This document shows positions 1 through 8,869 of a stretch of 64,000 nucleotides of DNA, in pieces. Location of the stretch: contig NZ_JAGEMN010000006.1 of the NCBI RefSeq assembly GCF_017921835.1, forward strand, positions 1 to 64,000, written 5' to 3'. The DNA comes from Sporosarcina sp. 6E9. Lineage in GTDB: Bacteria; Bacillota; Bacilli; Bacillales_A; Planococcaceae. Position 1 is the stretch's first letter. Every line of letters starts with the position of its first letter. The notes under the pieces were generated by a model. That model was not told the DNA's origin. It worked only from the letters and a program-made list of their open reading frames with translations, and ran no database searches. Both the position numbers and the translations under genes were made by a program.

Positions 1-88
1 CTCAGAGAAGATGAGGTTGATAGGTCCGGGGTGTAAGTGCGGCGACGTACGTAGCTGACGGATACTAATTGATCGAGGACTTAACCTA
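1..88 (+). rRNA. 23S ribosomal RNA, 3' end (partial)
   Basis: The first bases match the well-known end of Bacillus 23S rRNA, including the stretch around 58-87 that reads tactaattgatcgaggac followed by ttaacc. Only the last ~88 nt are inside the window; the rest lies upstream. The exact mature end could differ by a few bases. Confidence 0.93.
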
Positions 89-170
89 TTTAAGTTAAAA
101 GGGTTTGATTGACCCTGATTTGTGAAACAATTATTCGTTTTATCCAGTTTTGAGCGAACAAGCTCAGGTA

Positions 171-288
171 GTCTAGTGGCGATAGCGAAGAGGTCACACC
201 CGTTCCCATACCGAACACGGAAGTTAAGCTCTTCAGCGCCAATGGTAGTTGGGGGCTTCCCCCTGCAAGAGTAGGACGTTGCTAGGCA
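171..288 (+). rRNA. rrf: 5S ribosomal RNA
   Basis: About 117 nt closely matching Bacillales 5S rRNA: a 5' arm gtctagtggcgatagcgaag, the conserved loop cccataccgaacacggaag, and a 3' arm gttgctaggc that pairs with the start. It lies ~80 nt after the 23S end, the usual 16S-23S-5S order. No tRNA gene follows it in the window. The ends are estimated by pairing and may be off by 1-3 nt. Confidence 0.95.
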
Positions 289-295
289 CTTGAAA

Positions 296-325
296 AGTCA
301 TTACCATATGGTAGTGACTTTTTTT
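296..325 (+). terminator. rrn operon terminator 1
   Basis: A near-perfect 10-bp inverted repeat (agtcattacc / ggtagtgact, one G-T wobble) with a 4-nt loop, followed by seven T. It lies 8 nt after 5S and fits an intrinsic terminator of the rRNA operon. Confidence 0.85.
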
Positions 326-430
326 GTTTATATGTCTACAAAAAAAGAAAAGCCAATGGCTGTTTTAATGTCAATCATAGTTGAGGATTCTCGACAAAAA
401 ACCTCACAGAAGCACCGGGGCATTGAAAGG

Positions 431-460
431 CCATTACCAATAGGTAATGGTTTTTCTTTT
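431..460 (+). terminator. Second hairpin terminator before yebE
   Basis: A perfect 8-bp inverted repeat (ccattacc / ggtaatgg, loop aata) followed by tttttctttt. Its stem shares attacc/ggtaat with the hairpin at 296-325, so it may be a diverged duplicate acting as a backup terminator. It ends about 45 nt before the yebE start. Confidence 0.7.
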
Positions 461-506
461 TATATCAGCAAATGGGATTTGGTTTATTTTTGAAAGGGGT
501 GGTTGT

Positions 507-1034
507 GTGCAAATGGTATTGATTATTTTTGCCATTAATATTGTTTATGTAACATTTTTCACGGTTCGCATGATTTTAACGTTAAAAGGATATAGGTATA
601 TCGCGGCCGGTGTTAGTATGATTGAAGTCGTTGTCTATGTTGTTGGACTTGGTTTGGTACTGGATAATTTGAATGAAATTCAAAATTTAGTGGCTTACGC
701 GATTGGTTATGGTTGTGGGGTTATAATAGGTACGAAAATTGAGGAGAAAATGGCTTTAGGCTATATAACCGTAAATGTAATCACTGTAGACGAAGATAAG
801 CTGCTTCCAAAATTACTAAGAGAACAAGGTTACGGTGTAACAGACTGGTCAGCAAATGGACTAGAGGGAAATCGATCTGCGCTTCAAATTTTGACTCCCC
901 GAAAATATGAATTAAAACTGTATACAGCTATTAAAGAATTAGATCCAAAGGCATTTATTATTTCTTATGAACCGAAAGCAATTCATGGTGGGTTCTGGGT
1001 AAAGTCAATTAAGAGAGGTAAATTGTTTAAATGA
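507..1034 (+). CDS. yebE: UPF0316/DUF2179-type membrane protein (YebE-like)
   Basis: A 176-aa protein resembling B. subtilis YebE (UPF0316; N-terminal DUF5698-type membrane domain, C-terminal DUF2179-type domain). The first ~75 residues hold about three hydrophobic segments, including the family-like [18 protein letters not shown]. The rest is soluble. Function is not known; the fold resembles the C-terminal domain of YitT-type proteins. I chose GTG at 507 because AGGGG (495-499) sits 7 nt upstream; ATG at 513 is the alternative. Its stop overlaps yebG by 4 nt (ATGA), so the two are cotranscribed. The yebE-yebG-purE order matches B. subtilis. Confidence 0.85.
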   Translation: MQMVLIIFAINIVYVTFFTVRMILTLKGYRYIAAGVSMIEVVVYVVGLGLVLDNLNEIQNLVAYAIGYGCGVIIGTKIEEKMALGYITVNVITVDEDKLLPKLLREQGYGVTDWSANGLEGNRSALQILTPRKYELKLYTAIKELDPKAFIISYEPKAIHGGFWVKSIKRGKLFK

Positions 1035-1216
1035 AAAAAAAGAAAACGATGTGGTTTGAGGTCGCTGAAAACGAAACAATCGATGACTGTTTGAAAAGGA
1101 TGGCACGGGAAGGCTATCAGGTAGCTGGTAAAAAAGAAGCGCCGATTTTTTCAGAAATTAATGGAGAAGTTGTCCCGGTTCGCCAGCTTATCCAATTTAA
1201 AGGGCAACTCATATAA
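1031..1216 (+). CDS. yebG: NETI motif-containing small protein (YebG)
   Basis: A 61-aa basic protein with the ENETIDDCL motif near residues 13-21 that names the NETI family; B. subtilis YebG is the homologue. It begins inside the yebE stop (ATGA overlap) and is the last gene before the pur control region. No catalytic motif, signal or membrane segment is visible. Its role is unknown. Identification rests on the motif, the size and the conserved position. Confidence 0.85.
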   Translation: MKKKKTMWFEVAENETIDDCLKRMAREGYQVAGKKEAPIFSEINGEVVPVRQLIQFKGQLI

Positions 1217-1221
1217 AAAGA

Positions 1222-1255
1222 CGAACAATAATTTTAAGTGTTGTTAAAATGTTCG
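1222..1255 (+). promoter_or_regulatory. PurR operator (two PurBoxes)
   Basis: CGAACAAT at 1222-1229 and the inverted ATGTTCG at 1249-1255 form a pair of PurBox half-sites about one and a half helical turns apart. They lie just upstream of the -35 box, as at B. subtilis purE. The known logic is that PurR represses there and PRPP relieves repression. The purR gene is not in the window. Confidence 0.75.
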
Positions 1256-1263
1256 CGTTTACG

Positions 1264-1292
1264 TTGACGAATGACCGCTTTATTGATAAAAT
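1264..1292 (+). promoter_or_regulatory. pur operon sigma-A promoter
   Basis: TTGACG at 1264-1269 and TAAAAT at 1287-1292 are separated by 17 bp, near consensus. Transcription would start around 1299 and run into the riboswitch at 1312. The next plausible promoter for purE is not apparent. Confidence 0.8.
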
Positions 1293-1311
1293 AAGTAATG
1301 TAATTTAGATA

Positions 1312-1380
1312 TCCCCATATAAACTGAAGGATTGGCTTCAGTGTTTCTACCGTGACACCTTAATGTCTGGACTATGCGGG
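1312..1380 (+). ncRNA. Guanine-type purine riboswitch aptamer
   Basis: Purine aptamer layout: P1 ccccata pairs with tatgcggg; P2 actgaag/cttcagt; the invariant junction gtttctacc; P3 gaca/tgtc; and the 3' junction ggactat. The C in gactat is the specificity base pairing with guanine or hypoxanthine; adenine-type switches have U there. The aptamer sits between the pur promoter and a terminator (1462-1516), so ligand binding should switch off purE transcription. Confidence 0.92.
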
Positions 1381-1461
1381 AAAGCGACTTTTTAGGAAAA
1401 TGGTAGCGAAAGGTGTGTGTCTTTATGAATGAACACAGTCATCTTAACGCATATTATATAT

Positions 1462-1516
1462 CCTCGAATGGTCTGCTTTTCATGTTCAGTGAAAAGTAGA
1501 TTATTCGAGGTTTTTT
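1462..1516 (+). terminator. Riboswitch-controlled terminator of the pur leader
   Basis: A long hairpin with cctcgaat (1462-1469) pairing with attcgagg (1503-1510), an inner ttttca/tgaaaa stem, and six T after it. It lies ~80 nt after the aptamer and 60 nt before purE. It is the likely expression platform: guanine-bound aptamer gives termination. The antiterminator pairing was not traced base by base. Confidence 0.8.
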
Positions 1517-1575
1517 GATTTTAAAACAGCTTGATAGTAAATCATGGACTTTTATCTTAAAGGAGCGGAATTATT

Positions 1576-2064
1576 GTGGCGCCGAAAATTGGAGTTATTA
1601 TGGGTAGTAAAAGTGATTGGGAAACAATGAGACATGCATGTGAGGTTTTAGAAGAACTCGGTGTATCTTATGAAAAGAAAGTTGTTTCAGCGCACAGAAC
1701 CCCTGATTACATGTTTGAATATGCTGAGCAAGCCGAAGAAAGCGGACTAGCTGCAATCATTGCAGGCGCTGGTGGAGCGGCTCATTTACCAGGTATGGTT
1801 GCTTCTAAAACTTTATTGCCGGTAATCGGGGTTCCAATTCAGTCCAGGGCCCTTAATGGCATGGATTCCTTGCTTTCAATTGTTCAAATGCCGGGTGGTG
1901 TTCCAGTCGCGACGGTTTCGATTGGTAAAGCAGGCGCAACAAATGCTGGACTACTTGCCGCTCAAATACTTGCAATAACGGATAAAGCGTTGTTGAAACG
2001 GATAGAGGAACGTCGGTTAAAGATGAAGGAAATGGCACTAGAAAGCAGTGGTGATTTAGTATGA
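1576..2064 (+). CDS. purE: 5-(carboxyamino)imidazole ribonucleotide mutase PurE
   Basis: 162 aa, the normal length of class I PurE. It moves the carboxyl group of N5-CAIR to give CAIR in purine synthesis. The N-terminal [12 protein letters not shown], the VSAHRTP motif holding the active-site His, and the [13 protein letters not shown] loop are all intact. It uses a GTG start with GGAGCGG upstream. Its stop overlaps purK by 4 nt. It is the first gene of the operon and is preceded by the promoter, aptamer and terminator described above. Confidence 0.97.
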   Translation: MAPKIGVIMGSKSDWETMRHACEVLEELGVSYEKKVVSAHRTPDYMFEYAEQAEESGLAAIIAGAGGAAHLPGMVASKTLLPVIGVPIQSRALNGMDSLLSIVQMPGGVPVATVSIGKAGATNAGLLAAQILAITDKALLKRIEERRLKMKEMALESSGDLV

Positions 2065-3182
2065 AAACAATTTCAGCTGGGAAAGTCATCGGTATTATAG
2101 GTGGTGGCCAGCTTGGTCGCATGATGGGATTAGCCGCAAAAGAGGCTGGTTTCAAGATTGCAGTGCTGGATCCAACTGAGAATTCCCCGTGTGGACAAAT
2201 CGCAGACATCCGAATAGTTGCGCCATATGATGATGAAGATGCTTTAAAGAAACTTGCAGAGGTCAGCGATGTTATCACCTATGAATTTGAAAATATCGAT
2301 TATGATGGTTTGAAAAGATTGAGTGACACTGCATTTGTTCCGCAAGGCGCTGAACTTGTTCGCATCACGCAAAATCGCATGAACGAAAAGGCAGAAATAA
2401 CAGCATCAGGTGCGCCAGTAGCCAACTATATTACGGCACATACTTTTGAAGAACTCAAAAGTGAAATTGAGAATGTAGGTTTTCCGTGTATTGTGAAAAC
2501 AGCATTCGGCGGTTATGACGGTAAAGGTCAGGTTAAATTGGATTCACTGGAAGATTTAATTGAAGCTGAGCCATTATTTCAAAATTCGCCTTGTATAGCG
2601 GAAGCATTTGTTCCATTTGAAAAAGAAATCTCAGTGATTATACAGCGTAATGCTGCAGGCGAATCTTACTGCTTGCCAATTGCTGAAAATATTCATAAAA
2701 ACCATATACTGCACGAATCAATTGTTCCAGCACGGGTAGATGAGACAGTTTTAGTGAAAGCTGAAAAAGCAGCCACTAAAATTGCGAATCATTTAGAACT
2801 CGTTGGCACGCTTGCAGTGGAAATGTTCGTCCTTGGTGATGGTGATATCGTTATTAATGAACTAGCCCCACGTCCGCATAATTCAGGACACTATTCGATT
2901 GAGGCATGTAATATATCACAGTTTCACCAACATATCCGGGCGATTTGCGGTTGGCCGCTTCGGAAGCCAAAGCTTTGGGCACCATGTATTATGGTGAATG
3001 TTCTGGGGGAACATGTTGAACCATTAAATCAAGCTGTTGAAAAGTACCCAGATTGGTCCATCCATTTGTATGGCAAAGCAGAAGCAAAATTGCAACGGAA
3101 AATGGGCCATATTACCATAATGACAGAGAGCATTGAATCGACATTAACTGAAATTGAGTCGACAGGAATTTGGTCTGATTAA
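2061..3182 (+). CDS. purK: 5-(carboxyamino)imidazole ribonucleotide synthase PurK
   Basis: 373-aa ATP-grasp enzyme converting AIR, ATP and bicarbonate to N5-CAIR, the substrate of PurE. An N-terminal [11 protein letters not shown] dinucleotide-like loop, the central [11 protein letters not shown]-grasp glycine loop and the [13 protein letters not shown] metal/ATP segment are visible, in the usual order. It is translationally coupled to purE (ATGA overlap). After it comes a 70-nt gap and then purS. In B. subtilis purB and purC stand here; neither is present. The encoded enzyme itself looks ordinary. Confidence 0.97.
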   Translation: MKTISAGKVIGIIGGGQLGRMMGLAAKEAGFKIAVLDPTENSPCGQIADIRIVAPYDDEDALKKLAEVSDVITYEFENIDYDGLKRLSDTAFVPQGAELVRITQNRMNEKAEITASGAPVANYITAHTFEELKSEIENVGFPCIVKTAFGGYDGKGQVKLDSLEDLIEAEPLFQNSPCIAEAFVPFEKEISVIIQRNAAGESYCLPIAENIHKNHILHESIVPARVDETVLVKAEKAATKIANHLELVGTLAVEMFVLGDGDIVINELAPRPHNSGHYSIEACNISQFHQHIRAICGWPLRKPKLWAPCIMVNVLGEHVEPLNQAVEKYPDWSIHLYGKAEAKLQRKMGHITIMTESIESTLTEIESTGIWSD

Positions 3183-3252
3183 ACAAAGAGTTTTTAATTC
3201 ACACGGCAATCATTAATTGAAGTAAATGAAACTTCATTCAGGAGGAACTAAC

Positions 3253-3498
3253 ATGACAAAAGTAAACGTATATGTGACACTTCGTGAAAGTGTTGTTGAT
3301 CCACAAGGTATTGCTACAACGGATGCGCTAAAAAATATGGGCTTTGCTGAAGTAGAAAGTGTTCGTATCGGTAAGTTAATTGAACTTAAGATTGATGAGA
3401 CGACAACTGATATTGATGCGCGTGTGAAAGAGATGTGCGACAAGCTTCTTATTAATAAAGTGATTGAAGACTACCGTTATGAAATCGAGGAGGCTTGA
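3253..3498 (+). CDS. purS: FGAM synthetase subunit PurS
   Basis: 81 aa, the usual PurS size. PurS bridges the glutaminase PurQ to the synthetase PurL in the bacterial three-protein FGAM synthetase. Sequence features match the family: VYVTLRESVVDPQG at the start, VRIGK in the middle and NKVIEDYRYEIEE at the end. ATG 3253 is chosen because AGGAGG (3240-3245) precedes it; an earlier in-frame ATG at 3226 lacks a ribosome site. PurS looks normal, unlike its partners PurQ and PurL. Confidence 0.95.
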   Translation: MTKVNVYVTLRESVVDPQGIATTDALKNMGFAEVESVRIGKLIELKIDETTTDIDARVKEMCDKLLINKVIEDYRYEIEEA

Positions 3499-3503
3499 AT
3501 CCG

Positions 3504-4190
3504 ATGAAGTTTGCTATTCTTGTTTTTCCAGGTTCAAGTTGCGATGTCGATATGCACCACGCGATAAATGAAGTGCTTGGTGAAAAAGCTGAATACGTTT
3601 GGCATACAGAAGCAGCGTTAGAAGAATTTGATGCGGTTATAATTCCAAGCGGATCTTCTTACGGCGATTACCTTCGTCCTGGTGCGCTTGCAAAAGGTTC
3701 TCCTGCAGTAGAGAGCTTGATGTCATTTGTAGAATCCAAGAAACCTGTTTTAGGTGTTGGAAACGGTTTTCAAATTTTAACTGAATTACATCTATTGCCA
3801 GGTGCTTTTCTTCAAAATAAAGAACTGCTCTTTAAATCGGGCAGTGCAAAATTAAGCGTTGAAAATGTGGAGTCTATTTTTACTTCTGAATATGAAGAAG
3901 CCCAAGAAATCACAATACCTTTTGCGCAAGCATACGGAAATTATTACGTAGATGAAAAAACATTGAGTCAGTTAAATGAAAATGGACAAATCGCGTTTAC
4001 ATATAAAGATGAAAACGATAATGGCAGTACTGAAAAAATCGCAGGCGTTTTGAATGAACAAGGAAATGTACTTGGCATTCTGCCGTTACCTGAACGTGCG
4101 ATTGAAGAAATTATCGGCGGTACCGATGGGTTGCCTCTATTCAAGTCAATTTTGAAAAGGTGGAATGAAAACAATGTCAGCCAATCATGA
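3504..4190 (+). CDS. purQ: FGAM synthetase glutaminase-like subunit PurQ, catalytic residues replaced
   Basis: 228 aa and full length, colinear with PurQ (class I glutamine amidotransferase), which normally hydrolyses Gln to feed ammonia to PurL. The nucleophile elbow reads GVGNGFQ, with Gly86 where Cys86 belongs. The HPER motif reads LPER, with Leu195 for the catalytic His; Glu197 remains. The oxyanion-side segment usually PGGFSYGDYLR is [11 protein letters not shown], and the usual AHGEG is AQAYG. The frame is clean and the fold motifs persist, so this looks like a maintained pseudoenzyme rather than a decaying gene. ATG 3504 (CGAGGAGG upstream) begins 5 nt after purS; the 3' end overlaps purL by 17 nt. 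It could stabilise the PurSL complex without making ammonia, but that is inference. Confidence 0.9.
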   Translation: MKFAILVFPGSSCDVDMHHAINEVLGEKAEYVWHTEAALEEFDAVIIPSGSSYGDYLRPGALAKGSPAVESLMSFVESKKPVLGVGNGFQILTELHLLPGAFLQNKELLFKSGSAKLSVENVESIFTSEYEEAQEITIPFAQAYGNYYVDEKTLSQLNENGQIAFTYKDENDNGSTEKIAGVLNEQGNVLGILPLPERAIEEIIGGTDGLPLFKSILKRWNENNVSQS

Positions 4191-6402
4191 ACCAAGTGCA
4201 AAGCAAATTCAAGATAATAAGTTGTATCGTCAAATGGGAATGACCGATGAAGAATTCGAACTTGTTGTAAAAAGCATGGGTCGCTTGCCGAACTATACAG
4301 AAACAGGTTTGTTTTCGGCTCTTTGGTCCGAACACTGTTCATATAAAAGCTCGAAACCGATTCTAAAAAAGTTCCCAACAAGTGGCGAACGCGTTCTTCA
4401 AGGGCCGGGCGAAGGTGCAGGGATTGTTGACATTGGCGACAACCAGGCTGCAGTTTTTAAAATGGAATCACATAACTCACCATCCGCAATTGAACCATTT
4501 ATCGGTGCTGCGACAGGCGCAGGCGGGGTTCTTCGTGATGTATTTTCAATGGGTGCACGTCCTGTAGCACTTGTCAATTCGCTTCGTCTTGGGGATTTAA
4601 CAGATGAGCGTGACCGTTTCTTATTTAAAGAGGCGGTTGCTGGGATTGCAAGTTACGGTAACGGCATTGGCATTCCAACAATTGCAGGAGAAGTACAATT
4701 CGATAATTGCTATTCTAAGCGACCACTCGTAAATGCAATGGCTGTAGGGTTACTGAATCATGAAGACATTCAAAAAGGTGTTGCAGCAGGTGTTGGTAAT
4801 ACTGTCATGTATGCTGGTGCTAAAACAGGACGTGATGGCATACACGGAGCAACGATGTCCTCTTCGGAACTAACAGTTGAAGAAGATGGTGAGCTACCAG
4901 TTATGCAAGCTGGCGATCCATTCCTTGAAAAACTTGTGATGGATGCATGTCTTGAACTTGTAAAATCAGACGCGCTAATTGGGATACAAGATATGGGTGC
5001 TGCTGGTCTTTCATCAGCATCGGCTGAAATGGCATCAAGTGCCGGATACGGCGTTGAAATGAATTTAGATCTTGTACCGCAACGTGAAGAGGGCATGACA
5101 GCATATGAAATGATGCTCTCAGAATCTCAAGAACGTATGTTAATCGTCGTGAAAAAAGGTCGCGAACAAGAAGTCACGGATCTTTTTGCAAAATACGGCG
5201 TTGAAGCAGTGTCAATTGGGAAGGTAACGGATGATAAAATGCTCCGTTTACTTCATAAAGGCGAAGTAGTGGCGGAAGTATCAGCAGATGCACTTGCTGA
5301 AGATGCGCCAGTTTATTATAAAGAATCAGCGGAACCAGATTACTTTAAAGAATTCCAAGCAATGGAAATGTCTGAACCAGTTGTTGACGATTTAAGCGAA
5401 ACATTAAAAGCGCTATTACAACGTCCAACGATTGCGTCGAAAAAATGGGTTTATAACCAATTTGATACGCATGTTCGTCGAAATACAGTTGTCGCACCGG
5501 GCTCGTCTGCGGGCGTAATTCGTGTCGATGGGACGAATAAAGGGCTAGCAATGACTTCAGATTGTAACTCTCGTTATGTTTATCTAGATCCTGAAACAGG
5601 TGGGAAAATCGCGGTTGCGGAAGCGGCAAGAAATATTATTTGTTCTGGCGCTGAACCGATTGCGATTACGGACTGCTTGAATTTTGGAAATCCGGATAAG
5701 CCAGAAGTGTTCTGGCAGTTTGAGAAATCAGCGGCTGGAATTTCAGAGGCATGCATCAAGTTAAATGCGCCTGTTATCAGCGGTAACGTTTCGATGTCCA
5801 ATGAAGTGAACGGAGTAGCCATTTATCCGACGCCGACAATCGGAATGGTCGGATTGGTTCACGATTTATCTCACGTTACGACTACTGAATTTAAAAATGC
5901 TGATGACGTAATCTATATTATCGGTGATACTAAGCTTGATTTTGGTGGTAGTGAACTACAACAAATGCAAGAGGGCGAGATTTTTGGACAAGCTCCTGCC
6001 ATTGATCTAGACGTAGAAGCTTCTAGACAAAAAGAACTTTTAACAGCAATCCAAAATCAACTTGTTGAATCAGCAACTGACTTGTCAGAAGGTGGATTTG
6101 CGGTTGCACTTTGTGAAAAAGCGTTCGGAGCTAATGGACTTGGCGCAAATGTAACGATTTCTGGATCAGCTGTCACTGCATTATTCAGCGAATCACAATC
6201 ACGTTTCTTGGTATCGGTTAAGCGTGAAAATGCAAAAGCGTTCGAAGCTGCAGTAAAAGATGCGGTGAAAGTTGGCGTCGTTACTGATACAGAGCGAATT
6301 GTTATTAACGGAGAAGATACGGGATTAATAGACGGGACGGTTGAAGAGTTCCGTTCTGCTTGGAGAGGGGCAATAGAATGCTTGCTGAACTCAGAGGATT
6401 AA
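4174..6402 (+). CDS. purL: FGAM synthetase large subunit PurL (small-type), with altered motifs
   Basis: 742 aa, the length of B. subtilis small-type PurL. It makes FGAM from FGAR, ATP and ammonia. [12 protein letters not shown] (51-62), the [15 protein letters not shown] segment, [11 protein letters not shown] and ATDLSEGG are intact. Several normally constant positions differ: ESHNSPS at 99-105 has Ser102 where His is usual; [12 protein letters not shown] has Gly164 for Cys and Ala171 for Gly; SGNVSMSNE replaces the usual GGNVSLYNE. ATG 4174 is preferred over 4165 for its spacing from AAAGGTGG (4156-4163). It overlaps purQ at the front and purF at the end (25 nt). It may be active with free ammonia, or weakened; the sequence cannot decide. 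Confidence 0.93.
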   Translation: MSANHEPSAKQIQDNKLYRQMGMTDEEFELVVKSMGRLPNYTETGLFSALWSEHCSYKSSKPILKKFPTSGERVLQGPGEGAGIVDIGDNQAAVFKMESHNSPSAIEPFIGAATGAGGVLRDVFSMGARPVALVNSLRLGDLTDERDRFLFKEAVAGIASYGNGIGIPTIAGEVQFDNCYSKRPLVNAMAVGLLNHEDIQKGVAAGVGNTVMYAGAKTGRDGIHGATMSSSELTVEEDGELPVMQAGDPFLEKLVMDACLELVKSDALIGIQDMGAAGLSSASAEMASSAGYGVEMNLDLVPQREEGMTAYEMMLSESQERMLIVVKKGREQEVTDLFAKYGVEAVSIGKVTDDKMLRLLHKGEVVAEVSADALAEDAPVYYKESAEPDYFKEFQAMEMSEPVVDDLSETLKALLQRPTIASKKWVYNQFDTHVRRNTVVAPGSSAGVIRVDGTNKGLAMTSDCNSRYVYLDPETGGKIAVAEAARNIICSGAEPIAITDCLNFGNPDKPEVFWQFEKSAAGISEACIKLNAPVISGNVSMSNEVNGVAIYPTPTIGMVGLVHDLSHVTTTEFKNADDVIYIIGDTKLDFGGSELQQMQEGEIFGQAPAIDLDVEASRQKELLTAIQNQLVESATDLSEGGFAVALCEKAFGANGLGANVTISGSAVTALFSESQSRFLVSVKRENAKAFEAAVKDAVKVGVVTDTERIVINGEDTGLIDGTVEEFRSAWRGAIECLLNSED

Positions 6403-7802
6403 ACGAAGAGTGCGGCGTGTTTGGTATTTGGGGTCATGAGGATGCGGCGCAGATCAGTTATTATGGTCTGCACGCATTGCAACACCGCGGTCAAGAAGGT
6501 GCTGGTATCGTTACGAAAGATAGCAAAGGCCTTCATGTTCATAAAGGTGAGGGCCTTGTGAATGAAGTGTTTTCCGGCAATGAAATAAATGAATTGACTG
6601 GTAATGCTGCCATTGCGCAAGTGCGTTATTCATCAGAAAATGGTCGTGGAATCGAAAATGTTCAGCCGCTTGTTTTTCGTTCAACAACGGGAAGTCTTTC
6701 GGTCGCACATAATGGCAATATTGTAAATGCCGCAGAACTTCGAGAGCATCTAGAACGTCAAGGGAGTATTTTCCAGACGAATTCAGATACAGAAGTGCTT
6801 GCGCATTTAATTAAAAGAAGTAATGGGACGCCGAGACAGCGCGACCGCGTCAAGAAAGCCTTATCGATGTTAAAAGGCGCATTTGCGTTTGTCATTTTGA
6901 CGGAAGACGGCTTGCTGATTGCGCAGGATCCAAATGGTCTTCGCCCTTTATCCTTAGGGAAAATGGGTGATGCATGGGTTGTGGCATCGGAAACCTGTGC
7001 ATTTGATATTATCGGAGCGGAAAGTGTGCGGTCGGTTGAACCTGGAGAATTAATCATCATTAATGATCAAGGTCTCCATTCGGAACGATTTGCACCAGCT
7101 GCAGATTCAGCAATGTGCTCGATGGAATATGTATACTTTGCACGACCTGACTCGGATATTGACGGGATTAATATCCACTCGGCACGTAAGCGTTGCGGTA
7201 AGAGACTTGCACGTGAAGTGCAGATTGAAGCAGATGTTGTTACGGGTGTTCCGGATTCGAGTATTTCAGCTGCCATCGGTTTTTCAGAAGAAAGTGGCAT
7301 TCCGTACGAATTAGGTCTTATTAAAAGTCGTTACGTAGGACGGACTTTCATCCAACCTTCACAGGAATTACGTGAGCAAGGTGTCAAGATGAAATTATCC
7401 CCTGTGCGTCAAGTTGTGAGAGGCAAACGTGTCGTCATGGTAGATGATTCGATTGTTCGCGGCACGACATCTAAACGGATTGTGAAAATGTTGAAAGAGG
7501 CGGGCGCAACGGAAGTGCATGTTGTTATTGCATCTCCACCACTTGTCAGTCCATGCTTTTATGGTGTTGATATTAGTACGGATTCTGAATTGATCGCGAC
7601 AAATCGTTCGATTGAGGAAGTTCGTGAATTAATAGAAGCGGATTCGCTGACGTTTTTGTCTCCGGAGGGAATGCTTGAGTCAATAGGCAGACCGGATAAT
7701 ACAAAGAACTGCGGACAATGTCTGGCATGCTTTACAGGCGAATATCCGACTGAAATTTATAAAGATACAGTTATGCCGCACGAAAAAGAAATGAGTAGAT
7801 AG
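6378..7802 (+). CDS. purF: Amidophosphoribosyltransferase PurF
   Basis: 474 aa. It catalyses the first committed step, PRPP plus Gln to phosphoribosylamine. An 11-residue propeptide ([11 protein letters not shown]) precedes Cys12, the N-terminal nucleophile, as in Bacillus PurF. The PRPP loop [14 protein letters not shown] and the Fe-S cysteines in NCGQCLACF are present. In the glutamine loop the usual HVRYATAGG reads QVRYSSENG, which keeps Arg but changes nearby residues. HNGN and SDTE motifs are kept. ATG 6378 follows GGAGAGGGG; an upstream in-frame start at 6360 lies inside purL with no such site. Confidence 0.95.
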   Translation: MLAELRGLNEECGVFGIWGHEDAAQISYYGLHALQHRGQEGAGIVTKDSKGLHVHKGEGLVNEVFSGNEINELTGNAAIAQVRYSSENGRGIENVQPLVFRSTTGSLSVAHNGNIVNAAELREHLERQGSIFQTNSDTEVLAHLIKRSNGTPRQRDRVKKALSMLKGAFAFVILTEDGLLIAQDPNGLRPLSLGKMGDAWVVASETCAFDIIGAESVRSVEPGELIIINDQGLHSERFAPAADSAMCSMEYVYFARPDSDIDGINIHSARKRCGKRLAREVQIEADVVTGVPDSSISAAIGFSEESGIPYELGLIKSRYVGRTFIQPSQELREQGVKMKLSPVRQVVRGKRVVMVDDSIVRGTTSKRIVKMLKEAGATEVHVVIASPPLVSPCFYGVDISTDSELIATNRSIEEVRELIEADSLTFLSPEGMLESIGRPDNTKNCGQCLACFTGEYPTEIYKDTVMPHEKEMSR

Positions 7803-7813
7803 GGGGCTTTTCC

Positions 7814-8869
7814 ATGTCGAATGCTTATGAAAAAGCGGGAGTCAATATTGAAGCGGGTTATGAATCGGTTGAGCGTATGAAGTCTCATGTTGCGCGTACG
7901 GGACGAAAAGGTGTTGCAGGTACTTTTGGTGGTTTCGGCGGCATGTTCGATTTGTCTGCACTTGATTATAAAGAGCCGGTTTTGATATCTGGTACAGATG
8001 GTGTGGGTACGAAATTGAAATTGGCTTTCATGGCTGATAAACATGATACGATTGGCGTCGATTGTGTTGCGATGTGTGTGAATGATATCGTGGCACAAGG
8101 TGCGGAACCGTTATATTTTCTAGATTATATCGCGCTTGGAAAAGCAGTGCCTGAAAAAGTCGAAGCCATTGTAAAAGGAATTGCTGATGGCTGTGTTCAG
8201 TCGGGTGCCGCGTTAATCGGCGGAGAAACAGCCGAGATGCCTGGACTTTACGATGTAAATGAGTATGATCTTGCTGGGTTCGCGGTAGGGGCTTGTGAAA
8301 AGAGCGATGTTGTTACGGGCGATAAAGTTGTCGAAGGTGATGTACTCGTTGGGCTTGCTTCGAGCGGTATTCACTCGAACGGATTTTCACTTGTACGTAA
8401 AATTGTTTTTGAAGATGAAGGCTATGAAATTGATAGTTTAATCGCGGGTTATGAAGAGCTCGGAACAGTTGGGAATGCGCTATTAGAGCCAACGAAAATC
8501 TATGCGAAACCAGTACTCGACATGCATAAGCAACTTGCTATCCATTCAATGGGGCATATCACGGGTGGCGGTTTCTATGAAAATTTACCACGTATGTTGC
8601 CTGATGGACTTGCAGCAGAAGTTGAACTTGGATCATGGGAATCCCTGCCAGTATTCAATATGCTAAAAGAAAAAGGCGCGCTTTCGGATAAGGACCTTTA
8701 CAGCGTATTCAATATGGGAATTGGATTTGTTATTGCTTTACCGGCAGAAGATGCTGACAAAGCGCTTCAAATTGTTGCTGAACATGGCGAAAAAGCGTTT
8801 AAAATCGGTCGTGTGATTGCAGGAGAAGGCGTCGTGTTTAACGGCGAGCATGACGGGAGTCTAGCTTAA
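7814..8869 (+). CDS. purM: Phosphoribosylformylglycinamidine cyclo-ligase PurM
   Basis: 351 aa, typical PurM (AIR synthetase), closing the imidazole ring of FGAM with ATP. Family signatures are intact: [22 protein letters not shown], the GGETAEMPG loop, SSGIHSNG and [13 protein letters not shown]. An AGGGGG ribosome site precedes ATG 7814, 11 nt after purF. The last base of its TAA is the first base of the purN ATG. Confidence 0.97.
   Translation: MSNAYEKAGVNIEAGYESVERMKSHVARTGRKGVAGTFGGFGGMFDLSALDYKEPVLISGTDGVGTKLKLAFMADKHDTIGVDCVAMCVNDIVAQGAEPLYFLDYIALGKAVPEKVEAIVKGIADGCVQSGAALIGGETAEMPGLYDVNEYDLAGFAVGACEKSDVVTGDKVVEGDVLVGLASSGIHSNGFSLVRKIVFEDEGYEIDSLIAGYEELGTVGNALLEPTKIYAKPVLDMHKQLAIHSMGHITGGGFYENLPRMLPDGLAAEVELGSWESLPVFNMLKEKGALSDKDLYSVFNMGIGFVIALPAEDADKALQIVAEHGEKAFKIGRVIAGEGVVFNGEHDGSLA

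Noticed and set aside
6758..7060. Open frames on the opposite strand within pur genes
   Set aside because: They are shadows of codon bias in long genes and have no ribosome sites or recognised domains.
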